A program made the position numbers and the translations under genes. Shown here piece after piece: positions 1 to 8,054 of a stretch of DNA of 64,000 nucleotides. The first letter of the stretch is position 1, and each line of letters begins with the position of its first letter. The notes below the pieces were generated by a model that saw only the letters and a list, made by a program, of their open reading frames with translations, was not told the origin of the DNA and made no database searches. Source of the DNA: Bacteroidia bacterium (GTDB lineage: Bacteria > Bacteroidota > Bacteroidia > NS11-12g > UBA955); assembly GCA_023228875.1 (NCBI GenBank), contig JALOAG010000001.1, positions 590,296-654,295 of the forward strand, given 5' to 3'.

Positions 1-2
1 AA

Positions 3-1253
3 CTAGGGAGTGATACTTTTGTTGTTACTAATGTAGTGGTGAGCGTTGAAAATGAAGTTTTATTTGATGAAAATTATCTCTATAAGCCACAGCAGCCGGA
101 AACGGATTCAATTTGGTTTAACTGGGCTTTAGGACAAGACCCGCTCAATAGATTCACAGAACATATTTCACCATATAATGATATTGAAAATGACATTACA
201 TTGGATTACTCTAATAACATAAAGTCGCAACCCCTTGCATCTAAATTTTTTGAGGCACTTGTTCCTTATGCTTTATGGATTGGGATGTTGATATGTGTGT
301 TTGAGTTAGTGCTTGGATTTGTTTTGCTCATAGGTTGGAAGCCTCTTCCTGCGCTGTTGGTAACGTTTTTGATGATAGTGTTTTTTACTTTTCTCACAGG
401 GTACTCAGCAGTATTTAATAAGGTAACAGACTGTGGATGTTTTGGCGATGCAATCAAGTTGACTCCTTGGCAATCATTTTATAAAGATGTGATACTATTG
501 ATGCTTATTATTTTCTTGTTGGCAAAAAATAAAATTATAAAGCCGGTATTTTCCAATGGATTTTCTCTTAAAGCAACCATAGTAATCGGATTAATCTCAT
601 TGTCTTATAGCCTGTATGCACTGTATTATTTACCACCTGTTAATTTCTTGAACTTTGCTGATGGCAATAATTTATATCAAAGGACATTGATTCCCGAAGG
701 ACAGACCAAAGACGATGTGATGGAAATTGTGTATTTCTATAAGAACAAAAAGGATGGCACAGTAAAAGAGTTTGATATCAATACAGCCCCGGTAGATAAT
801 GATGATTGGGAGTTTGTGGACCGCAAGGAAAAGATTATTCAAAAAGCATATAAGCCCAAATTAGACAATTTTCACGATATCATTCATTCAGACTTAGGAG
901 ATGTGTCGGATTCTATTTTGCACAGCACAGATTATCAGCTTATAATCGCTTCTTATGATATTACAATTGCAAATAAGAAAGGAATAGAAAAAGCAGTAGA
1001 ACTGGCAAATACTTGGACTAAAGAAACAGGGAAGCCGATATGGTTTATAACCAGTAACACAAAGGACGATTTAGATAGTTTTGCTTCAACACATCAGTTA
1101 GAATTTAAGTTTTGTACTGCTGATAATAAATTTGTTAAATCAATTATCCGTTCCAATCCGGGGGTGATTTTACTTAAAGGTCCCATAGTGGTAAAAAATT
1201 GGGATGCTCACCGTATTCCTTCTTTCAAGAGAATTAAGAAGAAGCTAAAATAA
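3..1253 (+). CDS. DoxX/MauE-like membrane protein of the BT_3928 type (5' end outside window)
   Basis: The reading frame is already open at the first bases, so the gene starts upstream; the GTG at base 36 is only the first start-like codon in the window. From that GTG, 405 residues are visible. Four hydrophobic segments lie roughly at residues 73-98, 103-125, 150-165 and 178-198, with the conserved CGCFG motif between the second and third, as in DoxX/MauE-type redox-associated membrane proteins. The C-terminal half is soluble with a thioredoxin-like character (reads as strand and helix around TKETGKPIWFITSN) but shows no CxxC. This arrangement matches the Bacteroidota BT_3928 family. The function is not established; a role in quinone or thiol redox at the membrane is family inference. 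It lies 11 bases before the ABC permease and may share its transcript. Confidence 0.75.
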   Translation, partial: LGSDTFVVTNVVVSVENEVLFDENYLYKPQQPETDSIWFNWALGQDPLNRFTEHISPYNDIENDITLDYSNNIKSQPLASKFFEALVPYALWIGMLICVFELVLGFVLLIGWKPLPALLVTFLMIVFFTFLTGYSAVFNKVTDCGCFGDAIKLTPWQSFYKDVILLMLIIFLLAKNKIIKPVFSNGFSLKATIVIGLISLSYSLYALYYLPPVNFLNFADGNNLYQRTLIPEGQTKDDVMEIVYFYKNKKDGTVKEFDINTAPVDNDDWEFVDRKEKIIQKAYKPKLDNFHDIIHSDLGDVSDSILHSTDYQLIIASYDITIANKKGIEKAVELANTWTKETGKPIWFITSNTKDDLDSFASTHQLEFKFCTADNKFVKSIIRSNPGVILLKGPIVVKNWDAHRIPSFKRIKKKLK

Positions 1254-1264
1254 TTGTAGAAAGG

Positions 1265-2308
1265 ATGTTTAAACACCTTATAATAAGGTCTTTTTATCCC
1301 TTAAGTATTTTATGGGGAGTCATAACACTTTGTTTTATTCTTTTTTATGTGTTTCCGGATGCAGATGAATTAGTGGTAGGTCAAAGAAGTGATTTGCAAA
1401 CAAAACAAGCCATAAAAGAAGAGTTGGGTTTAGACAAACCGGCATTTGCCCGATACATTCACTATTTAAAACATTTAAGCCCTATTTCAGTTGAATCAAA
1501 GAACAATATTGTAGAGACTAATATCAACATTGGTGTTTCCGCTACTTCAGCATTAGTTATTAAATTTCCTGATTTTGGACTTTCATATCAAAATCGTAAA
1601 CCTGTGGTTTCCATTCTTCTCGAAGCGCTGGTAGGTACATTAACATTAGCAGGTGTTGCTATGTTGCTGGCATTTTTCATGGGGATTGTGCTTGGGACTA
1701 TTGCTGCATTAAATTATAATAGTATAGCAGACTCTGTCATACTTGCTTTTAGTACACTTTTCATTTCCATACCTTCTTTTTTCTCTTCAATATTAATAGC
1801 GTGGCTGTTTGGGTTTGTATGGCATCAATATACAGGTCTTCCCATGACCGGAAGCTTATTTTCAATTGATTTAGAAACAGGGAACCAAATATTAACATTG
1901 GAAAATTTGGTATTGCCTGCGCTCGCGTTAGCTGTTAGACCTGTTGCAGTAATTACTCAATTAATGCGTTCTTCTCTTTTGGGAGTGTTGCAGAGTGATT
2001 ATATAAGGACAGCAAAAGCAAAAGGATTGTCACCTAATAAATTAATTGTACGTCATGCACTTAAAAATGCACTCAATCCGGTTATTACAGCTGCCTCAGG
2101 TTGGTTTGCATCAATGATGGCGGGCGCATTCTTTGTTGAATACATCTTTAATTGGAAAGGACTTGGCAAAGTTTTAATAGAATCTGTGCAACTTAGTGAT
2201 TTGCCTGTTGTCTCCGGTGGAGTAATTTACATTGCTATCATCTTCATAGCGGTCAACTCACTGGTCAATATCTCATATCAATATCTTGATCCGAAATTAA
2301 AAAAATAA
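1265..2308 (+). CDS. ABC transporter permease, DppB/OppB type
   Basis: A 347-residue inner-membrane permease of the binding-protein-dependent transport family. An N-terminal membrane anchor (residues 12-30) is followed by a periplasmic region and then a five-helix core from about residue 117. The EAA loop that docks on the ATPase is visible as DYIRTAKAKGLSPNKLIVRHALKNA, broken here as DYIRTAKAKG then LSPNKLIVRH then ALKNALNPV. The family imports peptides or nickel, or exports substrates when it is an orphan; no ATPase or binding protein gene is adjacent, so the substrate is unknown. A purine-rich AGAAAGG lies just before the ATG. Its stop codon overlaps the aroK start by one base (TAATG), which implies translational coupling. 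Confidence 0.88.
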   Translation: MFKHLIIRSFYPLSILWGVITLCFILFYVFPDADELVVGQRSDLQTKQAIKEELGLDKPAFARYIHYLKHLSPISVESKNNIVETNINIGVSATSALVIKFPDFGLSYQNRKPVVSILLEALVGTLTLAGVAMLLAFFMGIVLGTIAALNYNSIADSVILAFSTLFISIPSFFSSILIAWLFGFVWHQYTGLPMTGSLFSIDLETGNQILTLENLVLPALALAVRPVAVITQLMRSSLLGVLQSDYIRTAKAKGLSPNKLIVRHALKNALNPVITAASGWFASMMAGAFFVEYIFNWKGLGKVLIESVQLSDLPVVSGGVIYIAIIFIAVNSLVNISYQYLDPKLKK

Positions 2309-2856
2309 TGACAAAAATTTTTGTTGTTGGAATGCCGGCAAGTGGCAAAACTACCTTTGGGGCTAAATTGGCAAAAGCTCTTAATTATAGTTTTGTTGAT
2401 TTAGATAAATTAATAGAAGAAAATGAAAATAAATCGATAGCAAAAATGTTTGAAGATATTGGCGAATTAGGTTTTAGGGAAATTGAACGATTCTATTTGC
2501 AAGGATTGAAAGATTTGCAACATGCAGTTATTAGTACAGGCGGAGGCTCTGTTGCATTTTTAGATAATATGGAGTGGATGAATTCAAATGGTTTAACTAT
2601 TTATCTGGAAGTTGATATAGCCACTTTGATACAGAGAAACACCGTAAATAGGCGGTTTAGACCACTTTTTGCCGACAGTTCAAATGAAGAAATAGAAGAA
2701 AAAATGTATTTTTTAATGGAAAAGAGGGTGCAATTTTATGAACTATCAACCTTGGTAGTCAATAAACAAAGTGTGAAAACAACTAATAACATATCTGATA
2801 ATCAGCAAGTTAACGAAGTTAAGGAAATAATTAATCAGATTGTTGATTTTAGGTGA
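2308..2856 (+). CDS. aroK: Shikimate kinase
   Basis: Phosphorylates shikimate with ATP in the cytoplasm, a step of chorismate and aromatic amino acid synthesis. The 182-residue length fits the family. Walker A GMPASGKTT is at residues 8-16, the shikimate-binding Asp of DLDKLIE at 31-37, the Arg of GFRE at 57, the GGG shikimate loop at 78-80 and the lid/adenine segment with RPLF around 118-121. The start codon overlaps the stop of the upstream permease. No other aromatic-pathway gene is close by. The tail after residue 150 is low in complexity and not conserved in the family. Confidence 0.93.
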   Translation: MTKIFVVGMPASGKTTFGAKLAKALNYSFVDLDKLIEENENKSIAKMFEDIGELGFREIERFYLQGLKDLQHAVISTGGGSVAFLDNMEWMNSNGLTIYLEVDIATLIQRNTVNRRFRPLFADSSNEEIEEKMYFLMEKRVQFYELSTLVVNKQSVKTTNNISDNQQVNEVKEIINQIVDFR

Positions 2857-2887
2857 ATAAATAGCGTTAAAAAAAATGCGGAAGTGC

Positions 2888-2917
2888 TTGCATTTCTAAT
2901 TGTGTACTCTACATTTG
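2888..2917 (+). promoter_or_regulatory. Bacteroidota-type promoter for the HU gene
   Basis: A -33 TTG at 2888-2890 and a perfect -7 TACATTTG at 2910-2917 are separated by 19 bases, the consensus spacing for the primary sigma factor of this phylum. Transcription would start near 2923, which gives an AT-rich leader of about 33 bases without a Shine-Dalgarno sequence. Confidence 0.8.
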
Positions 2918-2955
2918 ACGATGTAAATTTTTATTAACTTAAATAATTAAATATT

Positions 2956-3228
2956 ATGAACAAATCAGATTTAATCGATCACATTGCAAAGGATGCTTCA
3001 ATCACTAAAGTACAAGCATCAGCAGCTTTGAATTCATTCATTGATGCAACATCTAAAGCTTTAAAGAAAGGTGATAACCTTATCTTAGTTGGATTCGGAA
3101 CTTTCTCAGTTACTAAAAGAGCTGCAAGAAAAGGCCGTAACCCAAGAACAGGTCAAGAAATTAAAATTCCTGCTAAGAAAGTTGTTAAATTCAAAGCTGG
3201 TTCTGATCTTTCTAAAAAGGTTGGATAA
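2956..3228 (+). CDS. HU-family nucleoid DNA-binding protein
   Basis: A 90-residue protein of the HU/IHF family, which bends DNA and compacts the nucleoid as a dimer. The N-terminal helices (MNKSDLIDHIAKD) are followed by the beta-arm segment with GFGTFSVTKRAARKGRNP and the TGQEIKIPAKKVVKFKAGS end, all at the positions expected in HU. It has its own consensus promoter upstream and a strong hairpin terminator 20 bases downstream, so it is monocistronic and probably highly expressed. The lysine- and arginine-rich composition is normal for the family. Confidence 0.97.
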   Translation: MNKSDLIDHIAKDASITKVQASAALNSFIDATSKALKKGDNLILVGFGTFSVTKRAARKGRNPRTGQEIKIPAKKVVKFKAGSDLSKKVG

Positions 3229-3251
3229 TTCTACCTTTTTACGTTCCTTTG

Positions 3252-3279
3252 AGCCTCGCATTTGCGGGGCTTTTTTTTT
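3252..3279 (+). terminator. Rho-independent terminator of the HU gene
   Basis: AGCCTCGC and GCGGGGCT pair around an ATTT loop and run into nine T residues. The hairpin covers a TTG codon (3262) that could otherwise look like the start of the next gene. Confidence 0.9.
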
Positions 3280-3282
3280 GAT

Positions 3283-4473
3283 ATGATTTCACAAAAGACA
3301 CTCTTTTTAAATTTACTGGCACAAACTACACAAGCTCCTTTATTACTTGAAATCGAAAGGGCGGACGGAGTTGTTTTGTATGGAACACATGGGGAGCAAT
3401 ATCTCGATTTAATATCAGGGATTAGTGTCAGTTCCCTGGGGCATGGTAATAAAGCTGTAATTAATGCGATTGAAGAACAAGCGCATAAGTATCTTCACTT
3501 AATGGTATATGGAGAACTCGTTTTGACCCCCCAAGTGAAGTTAGCAGAGGTACTTTCGCAATTCTTACCTTTCAAAGATCAAACTTCTGTATTTTTTACA
3601 AATTCAGGAAGTGAAGCTATAGAAGGTGCTATGAAATTAGCTAAGAGAGCTACAGGGCGTGCAGAGATTATTGCGCTCAAAAATGCATATCATGGAAGCA
3701 CACATGGTGCAATTAGTCTCAGTGCAGACCCTTATTATACTGATTTTTATCGCCCATTGCTTCCTCAGATGAGGCAAATAAAACAAAATTCAATTGAGGA
3801 TTTAGATTATATTACAACTGATACTGCGGCAGTTTTTGTTGAAACTATCATGGGTGAAGCCGGTTATCTGCCATCAAACCAAGAGTGGTTAAAAGAATTA
3901 AGAAATAGATGTACTCAGAGTGGTGCTCTTTTAGTATTAGATGAGGTGCAATGCGGTATGGGAAGGAGCGGTACTTTGTTTGCTTTTGAACAGTATGAAA
4001 TTCAACCGGACATCTTGGTACTTGCAAAAGCATTTGGAGCAGGAATGCCATTAGGAGCTTTCATTTCAAACAAAGAGACTATGTCAGTCTTGTCAACTAA
4101 TCCTATCTTAGGGCATATTTCAACTTTTGGAGGACATCCTGTGTCGTGTGCAGCGGCTCTGGCAGGATTTGTTGAAATTACAGAACGAAAATTATGGCAA
4201 AATGCCAAAGAAATTGAAAGAGAGTTTAGAAGCGGGTTGATGCACCCTGCTTTGCAACAAATCACAGGGCGAGGTGCTATGTTGGGTATAGAACTACCCA
4301 CACAAGTAAAGTGTTTAGAGTTTGTACAACATAGTATTGAATCAGGAGTGTTGATTGATTGGTTCCTTTATGCACCTCACAAAGTAAGACTTTCGCCACC
4401 TTTGGTAATCAACAGCAGTGAGATTAGGCAAGCTTGTGAAATTATGAATAATGTAGCCGAAAAGATTTTCTAA
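3283..4473 (+). CDS. Class III PLP-dependent aminotransferase
   Basis: A 396-residue aminotransferase of the acetylornithine/ornithine/4-aminobutyrate fold. The cofactor phosphate-binding segment NSGSEAIEGAMK, the LDEVQCGMGRSG motif with the Asp that contacts the pyridine nitrogen, and the Schiff-base lysine in LAKAFGAGMPLG are all present. The substrate cannot be fixed from sequence; arginine-pathway genes are not adjacent. I place the start at the ATG at 3283, because the frame's earlier TTG at 3262 lies inside the HU terminator. The downstream lipoprotein begins five bases after the stop and is probably co-transcribed. Confidence 0.88.
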   Translation: MISQKTLFLNLLAQTTQAPLLLEIERADGVVLYGTHGEQYLDLISGISVSSLGHGNKAVINAIEEQAHKYLHLMVYGELVLTPQVKLAEVLSQFLPFKDQTSVFFTNSGSEAIEGAMKLAKRATGRAEIIALKNAYHGSTHGAISLSADPYYTDFYRPLLPQMRQIKQNSIEDLDYITTDTAAVFVETIMGEAGYLPSNQEWLKELRNRCTQSGALLVLDEVQCGMGRSGTLFAFEQYEIQPDILVLAKAFGAGMPLGAFISNKETMSVLSTNPILGHISTFGGHPVSCAAALAGFVEITERKLWQNAKEIEREFRSGLMHPALQQITGRGAMLGIELPTQVKCLEFVQHSIESGVLIDWFLYAPHKVRLSPPLVINSSEIRQACEIMNNVAEKIF

Positions 4474-4478
4474 CTACT

Positions 4479-5309
4479 ATGAGGAAGATTTTTATACTAT
4501 TATGTTGTATCAGTCTTTTTGCATGTCACAAATCACAGCAAGAGAATGTTAATCAAGTGGCAAAAATTGTTGAATTTCAAGATCATGCGCTAAGCTTGTT
4601 TACAGTTGCGTATGATGTAATGGCCAAAATTGATTCACCATCTACTGTCAGTATGTTTCAAAATTGTATGGAAGTAGTTTGGATAGATTCACTTTTTAAT
4701 GATGGTAACGGGATTGAAGCTTTTCTTACTTTTCATAATTATGACTCTTTTTCAAGTAAGTATTTGTATGGGTTTGATAAAAAGTTGCGCAAAGGACTTT
4801 TATACATAGAGGTAAATCATTCGCTAAGCAACCAAGATGTAACCGGACAGATTGCAATAGTAGATTCAATTCAATATAATTCAGGGTATTATATTAAGAA
4901 AATGAAGCAGCTTAATGGAAGTTTGTTTTTTAGTAGAAATGGTGCTAATAGCTGGGTTGTTTCCCTGCCTCAAATGAAGTATCAAAGTGGATTGCAGCTT
5001 GGGATGATGAGTTTTGAGGGAGAAATAAACCTCTCATCAGGCTCAAGCAATGGACTGATAGGTGCGACATTATCAATGAAAGGTTCTTCAAAGGGAGTCG
5101 TTTCATCCGATTTCAAGACAGAAATAAAAGCACCTTTAGAAATAAATTTTTCAAAAGAATGTTCAGGTATGTATAGGGTAGGAGAACAACAGGTGCAATT
5201 CAAAGATGACACTTGGACTGTGAATTATAATGCTTTCAACACAGGAAACTGTGATAGATATATCAAGTTGGAATGGGGTCGGCAAGAGTATTTTAGACCT
5301 ATGTATTAG
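4479..5309 (+). CDS. Uncharacterised lipoprotein
   Basis: The 276-residue product starts with a lipoprotein signal peptide (MRKIFILLCCISLFAC, lipobox LFAC with Cys at residue 16). The mature part is mainly beta in character, without repeats or recognisable motifs, and ends in a tyrosine/arginine-rich stretch. I do not recognise the family. It probably sits in the periplasm or outer membrane. It follows the aminotransferase by five bases. Its TAG stop interlocks with the TAA of the convergent small lipoprotein gene, so the two coding regions overlap by four bases. Confidence 0.75.
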   Translation: MRKIFILLCCISLFACHKSQQENVNQVAKIVEFQDHALSLFTVAYDVMAKIDSPSTVSMFQNCMEVVWIDSLFNDGNGIEAFLTFHNYDSFSSKYLYGFDKKLRKGLLYIEVNHSLSNQDVTGQIAIVDSIQYNSGYYIKKMKQLNGSLFFSRNGANSWVVSLPQMKYQSGLQLGMMSFEGEINLSSGSSNGLIGATLSMKGSSKGVVSSDFKTEIKAPLEINFSKECSGMYRVGEQQVQFKDDTWTVNYNAFNTGNCDRYIKLEWGRQEYFRPMY

Positions 5310-5578
5310 AGTTTGCCCCCGCTTCCTCTTATTTTTCTAGAGCTATAAGGGTTGCCTTCTTTGCCAAAAAGTCCTCTATCTTTTTTTCCGAGTCTATTTT
5401 TTTTCTTTGCTTTATGAACTTGGTTGCCACAACTTGTTGTGCGAGTTCTACCACTATTAGGGGCTTTGACAACATGTACTTCGTTTCCACAACTTGCAGC
5501 TGACTGACATGCGGATATCCCGAAAAGAAGACAAATAATGACAATAAAAAAGCAAATACGTTTATATGAGCAATGCAA
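5306..5578 (-). CDS. Small basic lipoprotein with an internal repeat
   Basis: A 90-residue product with a lipoprotein signal peptide (lipobox ISAC, Cys 24). A short motif occurs twice, SCGNEVHVVK near residue 29 and SCGNQVHKAK near residue 49, and the tail is lysine-, arginine- and glycine-rich. The only usable start is a TTG at 5576-5578. A perfect -7 box, TATATTTG on this strand (5586-5593), lies just upstream, which would make the mRNA almost leaderless. I do not know the function; the repeated Cys/His spacing might bind a metal or heme, but that is a guess. It could also be a non-essential surface lipoprotein peculiar to this lineage. Confidence 0.55.
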   Translation of the reverse strand: MHCSYKRICFFIVIICLLFGISACQSAASCGNEVHVVKAPNSGRTRTTSCGNQVHKAKKKNRLGKKDRGLFGKEGNPYSSRKIRGSGGKL

Positions 5579-5820
5579 AACGCAGCAAATATATTAAGAA
5601 AATGATGATAAGAAATACTTTAAAATTCGGTTGCTATTACTTTAGAAGTGAAATTTAGTTTCCGAGTTGAAAGATTCCTATAGTTTGAGATGATAGATAT
5701 CCTATTGATTGTCTTCTTGTTAAAAAATGAATGCCATCATGAGACGCGATTACATTAAAAGATAAAGATTTTACTTAATTGAAAAGTTCAAAAATTATTT
5801 TTCTTTTCCACTGTATTTGC

Positions 5821-5828
5821 TAATTTTG
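5821..5828 (+). promoter_or_regulatory. -7 element of the rpsA promoter
   Basis: TAATTTTG matches the phylum's TAnnTTTG element. The -33 region (around 5798-5802, TTTTT) is poor. The 276 bases between the small lipoprotein gene and rpsA contain no other gene. Confidence 0.55.
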
Positions 5829-5840
5829 CCGCCCCCAAAA

Positions 5841-5845
5841 GGAGG
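5841..5845 (+). promoter_or_regulatory. Shine-Dalgarno sequence before rpsA
   Basis: AAAAGGAGGAATT places a full GGAGG nine bases before the TTG start. Most genes in this window have only A/T before the start, so this strong site is unusual and supports the TTG as the true start. Confidence 0.75.
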
Positions 5846-5854
5846 AATTATAAT

Positions 5855-8002
5855 TTGACAGAAGAAAAAAAATTAACCGCAACAGAGTCAACTGAAAGCA
5901 CACAAACAGCTAAGACTCAACCCGAATTGACACAGAGGGTGCACAATCCGGATGAATTTGATTGGAGTATGGATGGAGCAGGTTTTGCCCATTACTCTAA
6001 AGCAGAAAAATCTAAAATGGAGGAATTGTATTCCAAAAACATTTCTTCACTTAACACAAATGAGATCATTGAAGGAAAAGTTGTTTCAATCACAGATAAA
6101 GATGTGGTATTAGATGTCGGATTCAAATCTGACGGAATTGTTTCTAAAAATGAATTTAGAGATATGCCAAATCTTAAAATTGGCGACAAAGTTCTTGTGT
6201 TTGTTGAGCAAACAGAAGATGCTCTTGGGCAACTTGTACTATCTAGAAAGAAAGCACTTCAAGAAAATTCTTGGGTAGAAATTTGTAAAGCGATGGAACA
6301 AGATAAGGTACTTACCGGTCTTGTTACATCTAGAACAAAAGGAGGACTTGTTGTTGATGTGATGGGAATCGATGCATTTTTACCCGGTTCTCAAATTGAT
6401 ACCAAACCTATTCGTGACTACGATCAATTTGTAGGTAAAGAAATGGAGTTTAAGGTGGTAAAAGTGAATGAGATTTTTAGAAATGTTGTGATATCACACA
6501 AAGTGTTAATTGAAGATGATATCGAAGCACAAAAATCTGAAATTCTATCCAGCCTCGAAAAAGGTCAAGTATTAGAAGGAGTTGTTAAAAATATGACTTC
6601 ATTTGGTGTATTTATTGACCTTGGTGGTGTTGATGGATTATTACATATTACAGATATCTCTTGGGGTAGAATCAATCACCCGGAAGAAGTATTGCATTTA
6701 GACCAAAAAATCAATGTTGTTGTTCTTGATTTTGATGACGAAAAGAAAAGAATATCTCTTGGCTTGAAACAGCTTTCAGAACATCCTTGGGATTCATTGG
6801 ATGACAGCATTAAAGTTGGTTCTAAAGTTAAAGGCAAAATTGTTACGGTTGCTGACTATGGAGCATTTCTTGAGATTAAACCGGGTGTAGAAGGACTCAT
6901 TCACGTTTCTGAAATGAGTTGGTCTCAACACCTAAGAAATCCTTCTGATTTCCTTAAAGTAGGTGACGAAATTGAAGCAGTGGTGCTGACTTTTGAAAAA
7001 GAAGAAAGAAAAATCTCATTGGGTATTAAGCAATTAACACCTGATCCATGGCAATCAATTCAAGCTAAATACCCTATCGGTAGTAAACACGAAGGAGTTG
7101 TTAAGAACCTAACAAGTTATGGGTTGTTTGTTGAACTTGAAGAAGGTGTTGACGGACTTGTTCACGTTTCTGACCTTTCATGGACAAAGAAAATTAAACA
7201 TCCTGCCGAGTACATTAAAAAGGATGAGAAAATTGAAGTGATTGTTCTGGAAATTGATAGTGAAAATAGAAGACTTTCATTGGGACACAAACAATTAGAA
7301 GAAAACCCATGGGATGCATTCGAATCTATTTTCAAAGTAGGTACTAGACATGAGGCAACTATTGTTGACTTGAATGATAAAGGCGCAACGGTACAATTAT
7401 CTTATGGTATTGAAGGTTTTATTCCTAAACGTCACTTAACTCAGCAAGATAATGCCCAAGTTAAAGAAGAGCAAACTATCGAAGCTGAAGTGATAGAATT
7501 TAATAAGGATGCTAAAACAATCATTCTTTCTCATACTGTGATTTGGAAGGCAAATGACGAAGAAAAGAAAGATGCAGAAAATAAGAAGAAAGAGAAACAG
7601 GCTAAAAGTACTTCTAAAACTGTACAACAAATCAATCAAGCAAATGACAAATCTACTTTAGGTGACTTAGATGCATTTGATGACTTAAAGGCTATGTTTG
7701 AAAAAGCTGAAGCGAAAGCTGAAAAGAAATCAAGCAAAAAGTCTGAAGCAGAGCCTATAGCAACAACCAAAGAGGAGAAAGCACCAGCCAAGTCAAAGAA
7801 ATCTAAAGGTGATGATTTGAAAAAATTAAGCGGTGTAGGTCCTGCTTTTGAAAAAAGATTGATAGCTGTTGGTATTGATTCTTATGCTAAAATGGCTGCT
7901 CTAACTGAAGCTAATGTGAACAAACTTGAAGAAAAAGATAATATCACAAGTTGGTCAAATTGGGAAAAGTGGATTGAAGAAGCTAAGGCACTGATTGGAT
8001 AA
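5855..8002 (+). CDS. rpsA: 30S ribosomal protein S1 with extra C-terminal domain
   Basis: Ribosomal protein S1 recruits mRNA to the 30S subunit. The 715 residues contain six S1 (OB-fold) repeats: approximately 66-130, 150-215, 235-302, 320-388, 406-475 and 493-560. Typical repeat signatures include GVFIDLGGVDGLLHITDISWG and GLFVELEEGVDGLVHVSDLSW, which differ as expected between repeats. After the sixth repeat a lysine/glutamate-rich linker (about 570-650) leads to a compact end (about 651-715) with LKKLSGVGPAFEKRLIAVGI, a helix-hairpin-helix-like unit also seen as an appendix on other ribosomal proteins in this phylum. The start is TTG behind a strong GGAGG; no in-frame ATG occurs until residue 39. 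It ends at a strong terminator. Confidence 0.95.
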   Translation: MTEEKKLTATESTESTQTAKTQPELTQRVHNPDEFDWSMDGAGFAHYSKAEKSKMEELYSKNISSLNTNEIIEGKVVSITDKDVVLDVGFKSDGIVSKNEFRDMPNLKIGDKVLVFVEQTEDALGQLVLSRKKALQENSWVEICKAMEQDKVLTGLVTSRTKGGLVVDVMGIDAFLPGSQIDTKPIRDYDQFVGKEMEFKVVKVNEIFRNVVISHKVLIEDDIEAQKSEILSSLEKGQVLEGVVKNMTSFGVFIDLGGVDGLLHITDISWGRINHPEEVLHLDQKINVVVLDFDDEKKRISLGLKQLSEHPWDSLDDSIKVGSKVKGKIVTVADYGAFLEIKPGVEGLIHVSEMSWSQHLRNPSDFLKVGDEIEAVVLTFEKEERKISLGIKQLTPDPWQSIQAKYPIGSKHEGVVKNLTSYGLFVELEEGVDGLVHVSDLSWTKKIKHPAEYIKKDEKIEVIVLEIDSENRRLSLGHKQLEENPWDAFESIFKVGTRHEATIVDLNDKGATVQLSYGIEGFIPKRHLTQQDNAQVKEEQTIEAEVIEFNKDAKTIILSHTVIWKANDEEKKDAENKKKEKQAKSTSKTVQQINQANDKSTLGDLDAFDDLKAMFEKAEAKAEKKSSKKSEAEPIATTKEEKAPAKSKKSKGDDLKKLSGVGPAFEKRLIAVGIDSYAKMAALTEANVNKLEEKDNITSWSNWEKWIEEAKALIG

Positions 8003-8022
8003 TTTCCAATAATCATAATATT

Positions 8023-8052
8023 AAGCCGTTTGGATTTCCAAACGGCTTTTTT
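8023..8052 (+). terminator. Rho-independent terminator of rpsA
   Basis: An 11-base-pair stem (AAGCCGTTTGG with CCAAACGGCTT), ATTT loop and T-run. It lies between rpsA and the convergent DUF58 gene; the T-run favours the plus-strand transcript. Confidence 0.92.
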
Positions 8053-8054
8053 GT

